Source: Planctomycetota bacterium (GTDB taxonomy: Bacteria > Planctomycetota > Phycisphaerae > WQYP01). From it: a DNA stretch of 41,540 nucleotides. The position numbers and the translations under genes were made by a program. The stretch covers positions 1 to 41,540 of the forward strand of contig JAKBAC010000008.1 of NCBI GenBank assembly GCA_021809365.1, in the 5' to 3' direction. A model generated the notes under the pieces. That model was not told where the DNA came from. It did no database searches and worked only from the letters and a program-made list of their open reading frames with translations. This document shows, in pieces, positions 17,690 through 27,300 of this stretch; the stretch's first letter is position 1, and every line of letters starts with the position of its first letter.

Positions 17690-20600
17690 CCACATTGCCC
17701 GATGGCGCAGTGGCGGCCAATGTTCACCTGGATCATCTGATCTATCGGGACGGCAAGACCACACTCTGCGATTTTAAGCATATAGATGCCGGCAAAGTAC
17801 AGGAGAACCCATCCACCGGCAGGCTGGAAATCGGATCACTGAACATTGTCGGCCCGACCTTCGATTTTTTCCGAGAAGCATCCGGGAAGTTTTCCGTTCT
17901 GGGCATGCAAATCCTTGGCCAACATACCCCGCCATCGCTGGTGCCCGCCACCGCGACGATCAACCATCAAGGCGCAAAGGGGCCGCCGATTCGCACCGCC
18001 GCTCTGGCCGCGCCCATGACCGCGGCGTATGTACCGCCGCGATTGCAGATTGATCACTTCCGTTGGTCTGGAATTCGCATCGGATTTGATGATCTACATG
18101 CCACGCCCACCACGCGCATCGGTATAAGCCACGCCGGGCTGGTATTGAATCACTTTATTCTGGACCTTTCCGGCAAATCTGCCGCCCATGGTGCGGGAAC
18201 ATTGCGGGGGTGGTTGCAGGCACCGGGCGTGATCCACCAATTCAACGGACAGTGCACGGTGAATCCGGGAAGAAGCAGTCTTCACACTGCCATGCACATC
18301 ATCAGTACAGGCATTGACTTACAGCGGCTTACGCCTTATCTCAAGCCGCTGGGCATTCTCCCGTTGCTGCGGCATGGCACATTGGGCGGGCTGCTGGCCG
18401 CCGATTTATCTGTGCATCATGGACGGATGTCCGGAGATGTGCGGATAACGCAACTGCGACTGCAACAAGGCACACAACCGTTGGCCGCGGTTGGAGAAAT
18501 CGGAATATCCCAAATCTCCGCCAGACAGGGCGAATTCGCAGCGCACAATGTGCTGATACGTAAACCGTACTTACACCTCACCCGATTGGCGAATGGCAAC
18601 CTGACACTCTGCGGAATTGAATTATTGCCCCAGATGCCGGGACGCCCTGCGATCATTCACACCGCTTCAATCCCAGTTCATACGGCAACGCCGTTGCGGG
18701 CGGGGGTGAATTCCATCACACTATCGCACGCCGTGCTGCAATGGACGGATCAATCCGTGCTTCGACCGGTGGATGTACGCCTCCACGCCGATGCGCGGAT
18801 CACCAATGCGTTTTTCGGCCATCGCCATCCACCCATCGGCACCATGCACGCCGCGCTTTGGGCCCGGGGCGTGGCGCATAGGGTGGCCATCCGTGGTTCA
18901 TTTTCCGTGCCTGCCCACGCCCTGGAGGCAAATCTGCATCTGCGTGCCACGGGTCTGCATGGAGGGATTATCAACCGCTATCTGCCGGGAGGCATCGCCT
19001 TTATCCCCGACGGAGAGGACGTTCGTACATCCGTACATGTCAATATATCTCATCTGGCGGATGGTTCGGTTGCGGGCACGCTGGGCCTGAGTCGATGTGT
19101 TATTGCCCGCCCCAAGACCGCGTCCAAGCTGCGTAACTTGTTGCTGCTGCCGCACGCGGCAATTGATTTGAACCGATTGAATCTACCCCGACACATCGTG
19201 GCGATCAATTCCATCGACGCTGATCTAAAGACGATTCGCATCGATCACCGCGGCGGCGTGTGGTCGATCTGCGGAATCAACATAGGCGGGCATCTCAACG
19301 CGCAGCCACCGGTTTTGAAATCGGCACCAGTGTCCGCCAGACCGCGTGGAACATTCTCCATTTTGCCCACGCAATTACCGCTGATTACGCTTAAGCAACT
19401 GAATTTGCACGCAGATGATATTCTGCTTACCGGCGTGCTGCCGGATGATCATCCCGTCAATCTCACCGGACTTGAGTTGCGAAACACCGCACCGGTGCGC
19501 TGCCTGGGAATCGCGCCGGCACTTGCCCCGGCCATTGCGCTGCAACTTACCGGCAGGGTAAACAGTATCGCCCGGCATGTGAAAATGGCGTTTCATCTCA
19601 AACCTTTTGCCAATAACCCCCGCGGTAAGGTTCAGATGTTGATCACCGGCATTCGCGGCACGGGGCTGGCCCAGATGGTTCCCGCTCTAGCCAAACAGTT
19701 TAACGTCAACACCTTGACGCGGGGACAGCTTTCCGCCGCCGGCGCGGTGGCACTGCATATCGACCGCCGATCACCGGTTGATTTCAATTTTCATCGGGCG
19801 TTCATGGCAAGCGTGAAGGTCTCCGACATCACGTTCACCGCTCGACCCCGTGGCCCGATCTTGGCGGGCGTGGCGGACGTGGATGCCCAGAAAATCTACG
19901 TGCAGCCGGCCCGATCCGCGCTTACCATTGCGTTGCTCAATATCCGCACGCCCATGATTCGCATAACCCGTGACTCCGCCGGTTTACATCTTCTTGGCAT
20001 GCTTCTGAAGGCCTCTCCGACAACTTCCAAAACAGCCGCTGAGGGACCAAACCTGCCTACCCCGGCGCAAGCGAAGATCAGCATGGACGTGAAGGCGATC
20101 AATGCTCGCACCGTCGCTGTGGTCAGCCGGAACAATAGTGCGAACGCTTCTGAACACGCCCCAGATGTGCGCAAGCGTTCCGTGAAGAACTTTTCCACCG
20201 GTCAAACTTCGGCCACGCGCGCAGCGGTTCATAAGCCGCAGCTCCCCGCCATACTGATCAAGCAGTTGATTGTAAGCGGTGTTCATGGTCAATACATTGA
20301 TCGCACCTGTGTGCCGCAGATTTGCATTCCCCTCACCGGCCTGGAAGCACAAGTGCGCAATATTGGTACTGTCCCGCTGACTACACGCATGCCGATCCGG
20401 TTCAATGTCATCGCTTATGCCGGTGCCGTCCGTCCGGCGCATGTGCAATTGCAATCGCGACGGCATGGTAATGCGATACCCGCGCCGGCTGCCACCCGCA
20501 TGTCGCGCAATGGTGCCGGTCCCGCGCCGATGCAAAAGCACCCGTCACTTTTTTCCCAGTTTGCCGGTAACGGGCAAATCTATCTGTACCCGCACCTGCA

Positions 20601-21642
20601 AGGCTGGTGCAAGACATCACTCAATGGGTTGTATCTGGCTGATCTGCACCCCATTGCCAAACAATACGGTGTCACGCTAACGGGCGGCACGTTTGACAAC
20701 TCCAGCGATATTCGTTTTCATGCCAACAATCAGGCTGATTTGCACACCAAACTGGTATTCTCCAACTTGAATATGTCCGAGCCACCGGACGGGATCGTGG
20801 CAAAGCTGCTGCATCTCCCGGCTCCGCTGGATGTCGCCATTGCCGCTATTGAAGCGCCCGATGGCTCAATTACCATTCCCCTCTCCGCGCATGTTCACGA
20901 CGGGAACTTTTCACGTTCCGCCATCACCTGGCAACTCATTGGCAGTATGGCACAAGTGGTCGCGGTGGGTATCGCCAGTTCACCACTGAAAGTTGCCGGT
21001 GCCTTGACGTCACTATTTGGCGCAGGGAAATTACAGGCCGTTAACGAGCCACCTGTGAAACTTGCATTCGCCCCCGGTTCAACCACGTTAACAATGCGGG
21101 ACTGGAGACTTCTGCAATCGCTGAGCCACCGGCTGCGGCGGCATGATTCCATGCAGATCATCGTGCGGCAGCACATTTCCAGCGCGGATGTCGCCATTGC
21201 CGCGGTGCGTGCCAATCCCACACGCAGTCAATGTTTGCAGATGATCGCCGCGCTGCAGGAAAGAGAGAATCACCTGCTGGCTCTGCGGCGGCAGGCGGTG
21301 GGCACATTGCGCGGTGAATTGGCGATACGTCTTTCGCGGACCGACATTACCGATGAAACCGCCCGCCTGGCGCAGCTGGACGCCCGAATCTCCCGTTCCC
21401 AGTTGGCCATGAATGATCTTGCCAACATGCTCGCCCCCGGAGCCGGCCGCGAAGCGGGCCGCCGCACCCGCGGCATCATGATGACCATTGCCAGAAGGCG
21501 TCTGTCGGAAATAAAAGCGGCCCTGTTCGCCGCCGATTTTGATCACCCCGCCCGCCGCGTGCATATCGTTTATCCGCAATATATCGTCACGAAGTCACCG
21601 CATGGCGGCAACGCGGTCATCACCTGGGTACGTGCCAAGTGA
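17686..21642 (+). CDS. DUF748/AsmA-like envelope protein, C-terminal part
   Basis: A 1318-residue beta-rich protein with no signal peptide or transmembrane helix of its own, odd for a periplasmic family. Residues 1-77, about 210-315 and about 660-770 resemble one another: each runs from a V-x-L-x-x-L strand to a tail like L-x-L-T-R-x-x-x-G-x-L-T-L-x-G. The C-terminal 250 residues, with L-A-F-A-P-G-S-T-T-L-T-M-R-D and a helical region rich in Arg and Leu, match the end of DUF748 proteins. The start ATG overlaps the previous stop as ATGA but has no Shine-Dalgarno sequence, unlike the preceding junction. The product is probably exported only as a continuation of the upstream protein. Its role would be envelope integrity or lipid transfer, by analogy with AsmA. 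Confidence 0.72.
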   Translation: MTTLPDGAVAANVHLDHLIYRDGKTTLCDFKHIDAGKVQENPSTGRLEIGSLNIVGPTFDFFREASGKFSVLGMQILGQHTPPSLVPATATINHQGAKGPPIRTAALAAPMTAAYVPPRLQIDHFRWSGIRIGFDDLHATPTTRIGISHAGLVLNHFILDLSGKSAAHGAGTLRGWLQAPGVIHQFNGQCTVNPGRSSLHTAMHIISTGIDLQRLTPYLKPLGILPLLRHGTLGGLLAADLSVHHGRMSGDVRITQLRLQQGTQPLAAVGEIGISQISARQGEFAAHNVLIRKPYLHLTRLANGNLTLCGIELLPQMPGRPAIIHTASIPVHTATPLRAGVNSITLSHAVLQWTDQSVLRPVDVRLHADARITNAFFGHRHPPIGTMHAALWARGVAHRVAIRGSFSVPAHALEANLHLRATGLHGGIINRYLPGGIAFIPDGEDVRTSVHVNISHLADGSVAGTLGLSRCVIARPKTASKLRNLLLLPHAAIDLNRLNLPRHIVAINSIDADLKTIRIDHRGGVWSICGINIGGHLNAQPPVLKSAPVSARPRGTFSILPTQLPLITLKQLNLHADDILLTGVLPDDHPVNLTGLELRNTAPVRCLGIAPALAPAIALQLTGRVNSIARHVKMAFHLKPFANNPRGKVQMLITGIRGTGLAQMVPALAKQFNVNTLTRGQLSAAGAVALHIDRRSPVDFNFHRAFMASVKVSDITFTARPRGPILAGVADVDAQKIYVQPARSALTIALLNIRTPMIRITRDSAGLHLLGMLLKASPTTSKTAAEGPNLPTPAQAKISMDVKAINARTVAVVSRNNSANASEHAPDVRKRSVKNFSTGQTSATRAAVHKPQLPAILIKQLIVSGVHGQYIDRTCVPQICIPLTGLEAQVRNIGTVPLTTRMPIRFNVIAYAGAVRPAHVQLQSRRHGNAIPAPAATRMSRNGAGPAPMQKHPSLFSQFAGNGQIYLYPHLQGWCKTSLNGLYLADLHPIAKQYGVTLTGGTFDNSSDIRFHANNQADLHTKLVFSNLNMSEPPDGIVAKLLHLPAPLDVAIAAIEAPDGSITIPLSAHVHDGNFSRSAITWQLIGSMAQVVAVGIASSPLKVAGALTSLFGAGKLQAVNEPPVKLAFAPGSTTLTMRDWRLLQSLSHRLRRHDSMQIIVRQHISSADVAIAAVRANPTRSQCLQMIAALQERENHLLALRRQAVGTLRGELAIRLSRTDITDETARLAQLDARISRSQLAMNDLANMLAPGAGREAGRRTRGIMMTIARRRLSEIKAALFAADFDHPARRVHIVYPQYIVTKSPHGGNAVITWVRAK

Positions 21643-21776
21643 CGGTGAGCGCGGCAAAAATCCGTTCCATGATTCCGGAACCACCCCATTCTCTTTGAGT
21701 CGACGGCCAAAATGGCCTTTATCAGGTGAACGCAGGTAGAGAAGTCCAGGCAAGTACTCTGCGGTGATCCCCTTCA

Positions 21777-23195
21777 TTATGAATTTATCATCCTGCCATC
21801 CACTGCCAATGCCGCTTCGCGGAGCGCTTCGGGTAAACTGGGATGGGCATGGCAGGTTCGGGCAATGTCTTCACTGCTGGCTCCCATGGCCATGGCCATG
21901 ACCGCTTCGGCAATCAAGCTTGATGCCTGCGGGCCAAGGATATGCACACCCAGCACACGATCCGAGTATTCATCGGCCAGAATTTTTACCAGGCCGTGCG
22001 TTTCATCCAGACACATTGCCCGAGCATTGGCGCTGAAGCGGAATTTGCCCACGCGGAATTTCACACCCTTGGCGGTCAATTCTTCCTGTGTTTTACCGAC
22101 CCATGCCAACTCCGGCGCGGTGTAAACCACCAGCGGAATGGTGTTGTAATCCACATGCCCCGCTTTGCCCGCCATCAGTTCCACCGCCGCGATCCCCTCT
22201 TCCTCCGCCTTGTGTGCCAGCATCGGCCCGGCCACCACATCGCCGATGGCGAAAATATCCGCGGCGGAAGTTTGAAACGCATGGTTAATTGTGATCCGCC
22301 CGCGTTGATCCGTCTGTACGCCCGCCGCCGCCAAGTTCAGTTCCCCGGTATATGCCTTCCGGCCCACCGCCACCAGCACGACATCGGCGGGCAATTCAGT
22401 TTCCGCCGCGCCAGGTTTGGCGTCCTTGGCCGCAAAGCGCACCAGCAGGCCGTTCTTATCTTCCTTTATCCCCGTTGCCTGGGAAGTAAAATGAAACGTG
22501 ATTCCCTGCTCCCGCAACGTCTTTTCCATTAACTTGCCCATCTCCTCATCCGCTCCGGGCAGCGTGGTATGATAAATTTCCAGCACCGTTACTTTCGCGC
22601 CCATCCGACTCCATACTGACGACAATTCCAGACCGATGGCACCGGCTCCGATGACCACCATTTTCGCTGGAACCCGTTCCAGCGCAATGGCCTGATCGGA
22701 GCTGATAATTTTTTTCCCATCGAATTTCAGATTTGGCAATTCAATGGGAACCGAACCGGTCGCAATTAAAAATTTCGCCGCGGAGATGGTTTTCTCTCCG
22801 GCCGCGGTATTCACCTTTATTGTTTTGGCACCGGTAAAAGCCGCGGTTCCGAGGATGCGTTCAACCTTGTTTTTCTTGAACAGTCCCGCGATGCCATTGG
22901 CCAACGTATCGACGATTTTTTCTTTCCGGGCCATCAGTACCGGCAAGTCCATGGCCACCTTGTCACATTTGATGCCGATGTGACTGAAGCGGTCCCGGGC
23001 TGTGGCAAATTTTTCAGTGGTCTCCAGCAAGGCCTTGCTGGGAATGCAGCCCACACGCAGGCAGGTTCCGCCGAGTTTCGGCTCTTTTTCAACGCACGCC
23101 ACTTTCATACCCAACTGCGCCGCCCGAATCGCCGCGGTATATCCGCCGGGACCCGAACCGATCACCACCAAATCAAAATCCATTGCTTTCGCCAT
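21777..23195 (-). CDS. lpdA: Dihydrolipoamide dehydrogenase (E3)
   Basis: FAD enzyme that reoxidises dihydrolipoyl groups of 2-oxoacid dehydrogenase and glycine-cleavage complexes with NAD. The 472 residues include the FAD-binding motif VVIGSGPGGYTAAI, the redox-active disulfide Cys45/Cys50 in GGTCLRVGCIPSKALL, the NAD-binding motif VIGAGAIGLELSSVW, the second FAD motif FAIGDV, and the catalytic His-Glu pair in HAHPSLPEAL near the end. ATG 23195 is chosen because AAGGA lies 8 bases upstream on the minus strand; GTG 23201 is the alternative. No dehydrogenase E1/E2 genes are adjacent, but lipoyl synthase is encoded about 3 kb away. Confidence 0.97.
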   Translation of the reverse strand: MAKAMDFDLVVIGSGPGGYTAAIRAAQLGMKVACVEKEPKLGGTCLRVGCIPSKALLETTEKFATARDRFSHIGIKCDKVAMDLPVLMARKEKIVDTLANGIAGLFKKNKVERILGTAAFTGAKTIKVNTAAGEKTISAAKFLIATGSVPIELPNLKFDGKKIISSDQAIALERVPAKMVVIGAGAIGLELSSVWSRMGAKVTVLEIYHTTLPGADEEMGKLMEKTLREQGITFHFTSQATGIKEDKNGLLVRFAAKDAKPGAAETELPADVVLVAVGRKAYTGELNLAAAGVQTDQRGRITINHAFQTSAADIFAIGDVVAGPMLAHKAEEEGIAAVELMAGKAGHVDYNTIPLVVYTAPELAWVGKTQEELTAKGVKFRVGKFRFSANARAMCLDETHGLVKILADEYSDRVLGVHILGPQASSLIAEAVMAMAMGASSEDIARTCHAHPSLPEALREAALAVDGRMINS

Positions 23196-23432
23196 TACCA
23201 CAGTCCTTTATTCATTTACGATCAGCCGAAAATATCGGCAACAGCCACATTTCCGATTGAACGCATTGTCTTACCGCAATGTTTCCCATCGCGTCGTCTC
23301 CCGGCCACGCCAAAGAGTCATTTTTACTATATTCCCGTGCTACCACGCTGGCAAACGAAAAGAGGAATCCCATAAGCCATAAGCCGTTGGCGGAACGTCG
23401 CTTTCCGGCGGTATGGCCAGTAATATAGTGTC

Positions 23433-24908
23433 ATGGCGAACTCGCTTTCATTGCGGCATCGACTTATCATCATGGCAGCGGCGGCAACGCTGGGCTGCAT
23501 GGCCGTGCTTCTGGTCGGCGGGTACTGGTTGCTGTACACCGCCTGGAGGACCGGGCAGATGGCGAAGGCCAATCTGCGATCCAACTTGCTGGCGGAATCA
23601 CTGCAAATTCGTCCGCCGCCGTCGCGGCAAGGGTTCAATTCCTACACACGCTGGGCCAATCAGGTGCTCCCCTTGATTCTGGAGCATCGGGATTCTTACC
23701 GTACCGTTGCCTATATCATGATGTGGAAAAGTGATGGTACGGTGATTTTTCTGGCACAGAAACACAACGGCGGCTTTCACCTGAATACGAACATCATGGA
23801 TCATACGCTGGACCCGACGCGCTGGCCGTCCCCCTCCGGCGAATCCATGAGCATCCGCGTGATTGGCCAATTACCCTGGCGCGCGGATCATCGCAAATAT
23901 ATCAATACCACCATGCCGCTGCACTGGCGCAGTACCAGCGCGTATCTGAGCATGGGTTATCCGGCGACACAGTTTTACAACACCTTTTTTCAAGATGAAC
24001 GGCAACCGCTGCTGCTCTTACTTATCACCGATTTACTGGCGGGCCTCGGCCTGACGGCGATGATCTGGTTGATCAAGCTCCGGTTTGATAAAAGCCGCGC
24101 GCAATATACGCGGACGGTTTTAGCCCGCACCAGCCTGCTAAGCGAGCGCGGAATGCTGGCGTCGGTATTGGCCCACGAAGTGCGGTCCCCTTTGACCGCT
24201 TTGGGTTTTAATTTGCATTTTCTCAGGGGCCTGCCGGAAGGCTCCAATAGCGATACGTCACGCCAGACGGATCTGATCGAATCCTGTGAACGTGAAGTCC
24301 GTCGGCTGGATTTGATGCTCGATGATTTTCTGACGCGCACGCAAATTGTCGGTGAGGCACGGGACGCATCCGTGAACACGGTGGTGACGGAGGCGTTGGA
24401 TTTTTTGCGCCCGGCCATGGCCAGTCAGGATATTCGGGTTATTACGCATCTGGATCCCGCCGATCCGCATGTACAGGTCAGCTCCGATGAACTTAGGCAG
24501 GTGCTCTTGAATTTATGCACCAATGCCCAGGAAGCAATGCCGCGCTCCGGCACGCTGGCGGTTTCGACCATGGCCGAAGCGGAAAATGTCGTCCTGTTGG
24601 TACGTGACAGCGGCAAGGGCATCCCACCGGAGGTGCAGGAACGCATGTTTGATCCATTTTTTACCACCAAGCCGCACGGAAGCGGTTTGGGCCTGGCGTT
24701 GGTCCGTCGCGTGGTGACCGGTGCGGGCGGAAGTGTTTTTTATGAAAGTGAAGTGAAGCATGGAACAACGTTCAGGATCGTGCTTCCACGCACTGTATCG
24801 CCAACCGCAAATGCCACGGCCTCAACGATAACGGATCAAAGACACAGCGGGCCGCGCGTAGCGCCAACCAGGCCGCCAATGAGCGCATCGGAACCCAGAA
24901 AAGGATAA
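23433..24908 (+). CDS. Membrane sensor histidine kinase, NtrB/AtoS-like
   Basis: Sensor of a two-component system, 491 residues. Two transmembrane helices (about 11-36 and 192-214) bracket a periplasmic sensor domain of about 155 residues that I do not recognise. The cytoplasmic part has the H-box with His248 (ASVLAHEVRSPLTAL) and a HATPase domain with the N-box (LLNLCTNAQEAMP), G1 (DSGKGIPPE) and G2 (HGSGLGLALV). The C-terminal 40 residues are low-complexity. It sits 6 bases before a sigma-54-dependent response regulator, so the pair is co-expressed. The signal is unknown. Confidence 0.92.
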   Translation: MANSLSLRHRLIIMAAAATLGCMAVLLVGGYWLLYTAWRTGQMAKANLRSNLLAESLQIRPPPSRQGFNSYTRWANQVLPLILEHRDSYRTVAYIMMWKSDGTVIFLAQKHNGGFHLNTNIMDHTLDPTRWPSPSGESMSIRVIGQLPWRADHRKYINTTMPLHWRSTSAYLSMGYPATQFYNTFFQDERQPLLLLLITDLLAGLGLTAMIWLIKLRFDKSRAQYTRTVLARTSLLSERGMLASVLAHEVRSPLTALGFNLHFLRGLPEGSNSDTSRQTDLIESCEREVRRLDLMLDDFLTRTQIVGEARDASVNTVVTEALDFLRPAMASQDIRVITHLDPADPHVQVSSDELRQVLLNLCTNAQEAMPRSGTLAVSTMAEAENVVLLVRDSGKGIPPEVQERMFDPFFTTKPHGSGLGLALVRRVVTGAGGSVFYESEVKHGTTFRIVLPRTVSPTANATASTITDQRHSGPRVAPTRPPMSASEPRKG

Positions 24909-24914
24909 TGTTAT

Positions 24915-26264
24915 ATGGAATCCACGGATTGTCGGCGAGGCCGAATTTTACTGGCGGAAGATGACGTGAGCGTTTTGGAGGCATTAAGCCAGGCGCTTCG
25001 GAACACCGGTTACGATGTTTTGACGGCCCGCAATGGCCGGGAGGCATTGCGCATGTTAAGCCCGGAGGTGGATCTGCTGATTTCCGATTTATGGATGCCG
25101 CAGATGGACGGTCTGGCATTGCTGGATGAAGCGCGAAAAGCCGTGCCAACATTACAAACCGTCATTATCACGGGCAACGCCACCGTGCCCAGCGCGGTGC
25201 GGGCGATGAAACTCGGGGCGTTTGATTATTTAACCAAACCCTTCACCCCGCCGGATCTGCTGGATGTGGTTGAACGGGCCATGGAGCAGGGGCAACTCAA
25301 CCGGGATTTAACCAACCTGACCGACGGCAAAGCCGATACACAAATTGAAAATCTCATCGGGCGCTCGTCGGCCATGCTGGATATTGCGCAAACGATCCGC
25401 CGCGTTGCGCCTTTCAAAAGCACGGTTCTGGTGGAAGGTGAAAGCGGTACCGGCAAGGAACTGGTGGTCCGGGCGATTCATCAGTTAAGTCCGCGCCATT
25501 CCAAAGCATTCATCGCGTTTAATTGCGCCGCCGTTCCCTCCAATCTCGTGGAAAGCGAGTTATTCGGCCATGAGCGCGGAGCTTTCACCGGGGCCGATAC
25601 GCGGACTTCCGGCTATTTTGAAGCCGCCAATGGCGGAACACTTTTTATTGATGAAGTTGGAGAATTGGAACCGTCGGTGCAGACCAAACTGCTGCGCGCC
25701 CTGGAAACCGACATGGTCATGCCGGTGGGCGCAACACGGGAAAAATCCGTGGACGTGCGGGTATTGGCCGCGACCAATACCAATTTGGCCAAAGCGGTGG
25801 AAGAAAAGCAATTTCGCGCAGATTTATTCTATCGCCTCAATGTTGTGCGCATTGAATTACCACCGCTGCGGAACAGGCCGGAAGATATTGCCTTGCTGGC
25901 GGCGTCACTGCTGGCGCGACTGGCTCGTGAGCTGCATCTGCCGGAGCCGGTGATTGAACCCGGCATGGCGGCGGCGCTGCAAAAGTATAATTGGCCGGGC
26001 AATGTGCGTGAACTGCGTAATGTATTGGAAAGCATTCTTGTGCTGCGGCGAAAGTCGATATTGACCGAGGCGGATTTACCGGACTACATCCGCAGCCCCG
26101 CAGCCGCGCGTCAGGCATCGGGTTTGGATCTGGACCTGGCGGAGCGGGACGCCATTGATCGCGCGCTGCGCCAACATCATGGAGATCGTACCGCCGCCGC
26201 CAATGCTCTGCGCATCAGTGTGCGAACGCTGTATCGGAAAATGGCCCGCTATGGATTAAGGTGA
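24915..26264 (+). CDS. Sigma-54-dependent response regulator, NtrC family
   Basis: Transcription activator of 449 residues in the classical three-part form. The receiver domain (8-125) has Asp16/Asp17 and the phospho-acceptor Asp58 in LLISDLWMPQMDG. The AAA+ domain (about 145-380) has Walker A GESGTGKE (175-182), the sigma-54 contact loop GAFTGA (222-227), Walker B TLFIDEVGE and the arginine fingers region. The C-terminal Fis-type helix-turn-helix (about 410-449, AANALRISVRTLYRKMARYG) binds DNA. AAAGGA at 24901-24906 is the ribosome site. It is activated by the kinase encoded just upstream. Target promoters would be of the -24/-12 type; one weak candidate in this window is at 12401. Confidence 0.96.
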   Translation: MESTDCRRGRILLAEDDVSVLEALSQALRNTGYDVLTARNGREALRMLSPEVDLLISDLWMPQMDGLALLDEARKAVPTLQTVIITGNATVPSAVRAMKLGAFDYLTKPFTPPDLLDVVERAMEQGQLNRDLTNLTDGKADTQIENLIGRSSAMLDIAQTIRRVAPFKSTVLVEGESGTGKELVVRAIHQLSPRHSKAFIAFNCAAVPSNLVESELFGHERGAFTGADTRTSGYFEAANGGTLFIDEVGELEPSVQTKLLRALETDMVMPVGATREKSVDVRVLAATNTNLAKAVEEKQFRADLFYRLNVVRIELPPLRNRPEDIALLAASLLARLARELHLPEPVIEPGMAAALQKYNWPGNVRELRNVLESILVLRRKSILTEADLPDYIRSPAAARQASGLDLDLAERDAIDRALRQHHGDRTAAANALRISVRTLYRKMARYGLR

Positions 26265-26294
26265 AGACAGCCGATCACGGTGTTGTGCGGCAGG

Positions 26295-26321
26295 CGGCCG
26301 CGGATTTCGACCGCGCGGCCG
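26295..26321. terminator. GC-rich hairpin between convergent genes
   Basis: CGGCCGCG (26295-26302) and CGCGGCCG (26314-26321) form a perfect 8-base-pair stem with an 11-base loop, in the 80-base gap between the response regulator and lipA. It could stop transcription from both sides, but no T-run follows on either strand. Confidence 0.4.
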
Positions 26322-26344
26322 GCGGAGGCCCGTGTTCCCCGCGG

Positions 26345-27268
26345 TCATGATCCCGCGGATTGAGCGCTTAAAGCGGCCTGTTCATCGGCATGATAGCTTG
26401 AGCGTACCAGCGCTCCGGACTCCACCACGGAAAACCCCAATTCCAGACCGATGGCCTTCCAACGCGCAAACTCTTCCGGTGTAACCCAGCGGTCAATGGG
26501 CAGATGCTCGCGCGTGGGTTGCAAATACTGGCCCAACGTAAGAATGTTGACATTGACAGCACGGATATCTTTAAGTGTTTGCAGAAGTTCATCATCCGTT
26601 TCACCTATGCCCAGCATCAGCCCGGTTTTGGTGGTAAATCCGCGCTCTTTCGCCCGGCGCAACAGTTCCAGGGAACGCGGAAATTTGGCTTGCGGACGCA
26701 CGCGAAAATATTGGCTCGGAACGGTTTCCACATTGTGATTGAGAATATCGGGTCCGGCATCCAGTACGCGATCCAGGTCCTCCCAGTGCCCGCAGAAATC
26801 AGGAATCAGAACTTCAATGGTGGTACCCGGAGAGGCCGCGCGCACGGCGGTGATGGTTTGCGCCCAGATCGTCGAACCGCCATCTTTAAGTTCATCGCGG
26901 TTGACGGAGGTAAGAACAATGTGCCGCAATTTCATAATCGCGGCGGTTTGAGCGACACGGCGCGGTTCATCAAGATCCAAAACGGGCGGACGGCCAGTTT
27001 TTATATGGCAAAATCCGCAACTGCGTGTGCAGACATCACCGAGGATCATGATTGTGGCCGTGCCGCGCCCCCAGCATTCGCCCATATTTGGACATTTGGC
27101 CGATTCGCAGACGGTGTGCAACTGATGTTCATCAATCACGGCACGCACCCTGGTATAGCCCGGGCCGGCGGGCAGTTTGACTTTCAGCCAAGATGGCTTT
27201 CGGCCGGCCCGCATGTAATCGGGGCGGGTATCCGCAACGGCCAACGGTAATGAAACAGAAGCATTCAA
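26345..27268 (-). CDS. lipA: Lipoyl synthase
   Basis: Radical SAM enzyme that inserts two sulfurs into protein-bound octanoyl groups. The 307 residues contain both clusters. The auxiliary [4Fe-4S] ligands are Cys54, Cys59 and Cys65 ([12 protein letters not shown]). The radical SAM ligands are Cys80, Cys84 and Cys87 (CTRSCGFC). The C-terminal RSSYHA carries the serine ligand of the auxiliary cluster. The start codon is TTG at 27268, preceded by AGGA 7 bases away. lipB is not seen next to it. The 32-base gap to the upstream HNH gene suggests they share a transcript. LPD, encoded nearby, uses the lipoylated products. Confidence 0.97.
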   Translation of the reverse strand: MNASVSLPLAVADTRPDYMRAGRKPSWLKVKLPAGPGYTRVRAVIDEHQLHTVCESAKCPNMGECWGRGTATIMILGDVCTRSCGFCHIKTGRPPVLDLDEPRRVAQTAAIMKLRHIVLTSVNRDELKDGGSTIWAQTITAVRAASPGTTIEVLIPDFCGHWEDLDRVLDAGPDILNHNVETVPSQYFRVRPQAKFPRSLELLRRAKERGFTTKTGLMLGIGETDDELLQTLKDIRAVNVNILTLGQYLQPTREHLPIDRWVTPEEFARWKAIGLELGFSVVESGALVRSSYHADEQAALSAQSAGS

Positions 27269-27300
27269 GGCAAAATCCTATCCAGGGCATCGCGACAAAA

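Noticed and set aside
21595..21777. 60-codon minus-strand frame starting at the LPD stop (TAATG overlap)
   Set aside because: The overlap looks like coupling, but the frame runs antisense into the DUF748 gene, has no recognisable motif and lies where a terminator is expected; kept only as a remote possibility.
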